Shown: piece by piece, positions 6,153-7,520 of the stretch
Layout: every line of letters starts with the position of its first letter
Position numbering within the stretch: the first letter of the stretch is position 1
NCBI GenBank assembly: GCA_021788685.1
Contig: JAJYKH010000123.1
Span: 1 to 7,520 of the forward strand
Length of the DNA: 7,520 nt
Direction of reading: 5' to 3'
Origin: Deltaproteobacteria bacterium
GTDB taxonomy: Bacteria > Desulfobacterota > Desulfobulbia > Desulfobulbales > UBA5123
The notes under the pieces: generated by a model
What the model was told of the DNA's origin: nothing
The model's database searches: none
The model's input: only the letters and a program-made list of their open reading frames with translations
Made by a program: the position numbers and the translations under genes

Positions 6153-7283
6153 GTGCCCGATTCTGAACAGCTCCGGAAGAAAATCGTTGCCCTGCTGAGC
6201 GGGGGCGTCCGGGAGGGTGTCTTTTCCGGCGCCGCCGCGGCCGTAGCCTGGGGAGCGCCGGGAGAGCGGCAGGAGCTGGATGTCACCGCCGGCGCCACCG
6301 CCGGCAGCGGCTCGCCGCCGATCGATACCCGGACCTGTTTCGACCTCGCCTCCCTCACGAAGCCGCTCGCCACCGGCCTGACCATTCTCTGCCTCATCAA
6401 CGACGGGGCCCTGGCCCTTGAAACTCCCCTCCCCTTCCTTCTTTCCGGGGATGTCCCCGCGGACAAGCAGGGGATCACCCTCCGGCACCTTTTGGGTCAT
6501 GCCTCCGGCCTTCCGGCCCATCGGCCCTATTTCGAATCCCTGGTGAAGATGCCGGCGGACGAACGGTGGGCCGCCCTGCGCCGTTGGATCCTCGCCGAGC
6601 CGTTGCTCTCCGCCCCGGGCGGAAGGACCCTTTACAGCGATCTCGGGTTCCTGCTTTTGGGGATGATCGTGGCGGAACGCAGCGGCAGGGGGCTGGCCCG
6701 GATGGCAGCGGAGAGGGTGCTGCGGCCCCTCGGCCTTGAGGAGGAGATCTTTTTTCAGCCCCTCTGGGAAGAGGAAAAAGAGCCCTCCACCCGTTTGCGG
6801 GGAAGGGTCTTTGCGGCCACCGAGCGGTGCCCCTGGCGAGGGCGGCTGCTTTCGGGCGAGGTCCACGACGACAACGCCCATGCGCTAGGCGGAGTGGCGG
6901 GGCACGCCGGCTTGTTCGGCACCGCGGGCGGGATGCTGGCCCTGGTGCGCCACCTCCTCGATGTCCGCCAGGGGCGGGCCGTCCACCCGGGATACCGACC
7001 GGAGGATCTGCGAGTCTTTCTCTCTACCCGCAGCGTGCAGGGCTCCAGCTGGGGTCTCGCCTTCGATACCCCCTCCCCGGTCGGCTCCTCGGCGGGACGC
7101 CATTTTTCCGAGACCAGCTTCGGCCATCTCGGCTTCACCGGCACCTCCTTCTGGGTCGATCCGGAAAAGGAGTTGGCGGTGGTGCTTCTCACCAACCGGG
7201 TCCACCCGACCCGGGACAACGGCCGGATCAAAGCTTTCCGCCCCCTCTTCCACAATGCGGTCGTAGAGACCCTCTTCTTCTAG
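6153..7283 (+). CDS. Beta-lactamase-fold serine hydrolase (class C / PBP4B-like family)
   Basis: A penicillin-binding-protein-like serine hydrolase of 376 residues. The catalytic SxxK is in LASLTKPLAT (65-74; Ser67, Lys70). The second motif is YSDLGF (161-166; Tyr161), the usual Y-S/A-N position. The family-typical block VHDDNAHALGGVAGHAGLF (237-255) is present. The third motif reads GHLGFTGTSFWVDP (324-337), where HTG is common, so the middle residue is Leu326. The protein closes with LLTNRVHPTRDN (345-356). This pattern fits the group that includes the E. coli YfeW/PBP4B-like proteins; substrates of most members are unknown, with esterase, D,D-carboxypeptidase or amidase activity possible. 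There is no signal peptide, so it looks cytoplasmic. The GTG at 6153 is the first start after an in-frame TGA at 6144 and has only a weak ribosome site. It lies 85 bases after mreB. Confidence 0.88.
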   Translation: MPDSEQLRKKIVALLSGGVREGVFSGAAAAVAWGAPGERQELDVTAGATAGSGSPPIDTRTCFDLASLTKPLATGLTILCLINDGALALETPLPFLLSGDVPADKQGITLRHLLGHASGLPAHRPYFESLVKMPADERWAALRRWILAEPLLSAPGGRTLYSDLGFLLLGMIVAERSGRGLARMAAERVLRPLGLEEEIFFQPLWEEEKEPSTRLRGRVFAATERCPWRGRLLSGEVHDDNAHALGGVAGHAGLFGTAGGMLALVRHLLDVRQGRAVHPGYRPEDLRVFLSTRSVQGSSWGLAFDTPSPVGSSAGRHFSETSFGHLGFTGTSFWVDPEKELAVVLLTNRVHPTRDNGRIKAFRPLFHNAVVETLFF

Positions 7284-7520
7284 TCAGCGGTATTCGGGAA
7301 ACAGCTCCAGAATAGCCTCCTCCCGGGCGGCGCTGATGCCGCGCTCGGTAATGAGGCCAGTCACCAAGCGGGCTGGGGTGACGTCGAAGCCGTAGTTGGC
7401 GGCGGCGCAACCTGCCGGGGCGATGGAGACGGTTTCCTCGCCGCCCCCGGCGGTGCGGCCCCGGATGCAGGTGACCTCGGAACCTGCCCGCTCCTCGATG
7501 GGAATTTCCCGGAGGCCGTC
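7284..7520 (-). CDS. mtnA: Methylthioribose-1-phosphate isomerase, C-terminal 78 residues
   Basis: Aldose-ketose isomerase of the methionine salvage pathway, converting 5-methylthioribose 1-phosphate to methylthioribulose 1-phosphate. Only the 3' end is in the window, entering from the right edge and ending with TGA at 7286-7284. The visible residues carry the family's IPIEER segment, then EVTCIRGR, and the C-terminal signature FDVTPARLVTGLITERGIS followed by LFPEYR. The catalytic Cys and Asp lie upstream, outside the window, so activity cannot be judged. Related eIF-2B alpha-type proteins share the fold, but the FDVTPxxLVTxxITERG ending fits MtnA best. It converges with the serine hydrolase with no bases between the two stop codons. 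Confidence 0.9.
   Translation of the reverse strand, partial: DGLREIPIEERAGSEVTCIRGRTAGGGEETVSIAPAGCAAANYGFDVTPARLVTGLITERGISAAREEAILELFPEYR

Overview
The window is a GC-rich bacterial chromosome segment carrying core replication genes. The genes are dnaN and gyrB (leftward), a tandem-GAF protein, an MreB and a serine hydrolase (rightward), and the 3' end of mtnA (leftward). GyrB has the long insertion within its TOPRIM region that is typical of proteobacterial and other Gram-negative gyrases. Together with the GC-rich codon use, this suggests a Gram-negative rod, possibly of the deltaproteobacterial/Desulfobacterota type. That placement is an inference from family resemblance; nothing in the window fixes the taxon.

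Layout. At 1-2172 (minus) lies gyrB, whose C-terminal end runs off the left edge. A 47-base gap separates it from complete dnaN (2220-3350, minus). recF, which commonly sits between these two genes, is absent, and dnaA is not next to dnaN. From 3351 to 3894 is a 544-base intergenic region that is strongly AT-rich at both ends. It holds two DnaA-box-like 9-mers, paired A-tracts, a 12-base direct repeat and trinucleotide iterations, so it is a candidate origin or replication-gene control region. Rightward from there come the tandem-GAF protein (3895-4824), an MreB with a basic N-terminal extension (4970-6067) and a beta-lactamase-fold serine hydrolase (6153-7283). Last is the 3' end of mtnA (7284-7520, minus), whose stop codon abuts the hydrolase stop with no base between them.

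How the genes may work together. dnaN and gyrB probably form a replication operon reading away from the 544-base region. The divergent GAF, mreB and hydrolase genes lie in one direction with gaps of 145 and 85 bases. The first two could form a unit in which a small ligand- or partner-sensing protein is co-expressed with the rod-shape cytoskeleton. The pairing of an output-less GAF protein with an unusually extended MreB, divergent from the sliding clamp, is the part of the window least explained by standard annotation. An apparent strong ribosome binding site upstream of the GAF gene serves a 9-codon frame that ends 27 bases before the GAF start, which suggests translational control or a misread start. 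No mobile element, CRISPR array, tRNA or rRNA was seen.
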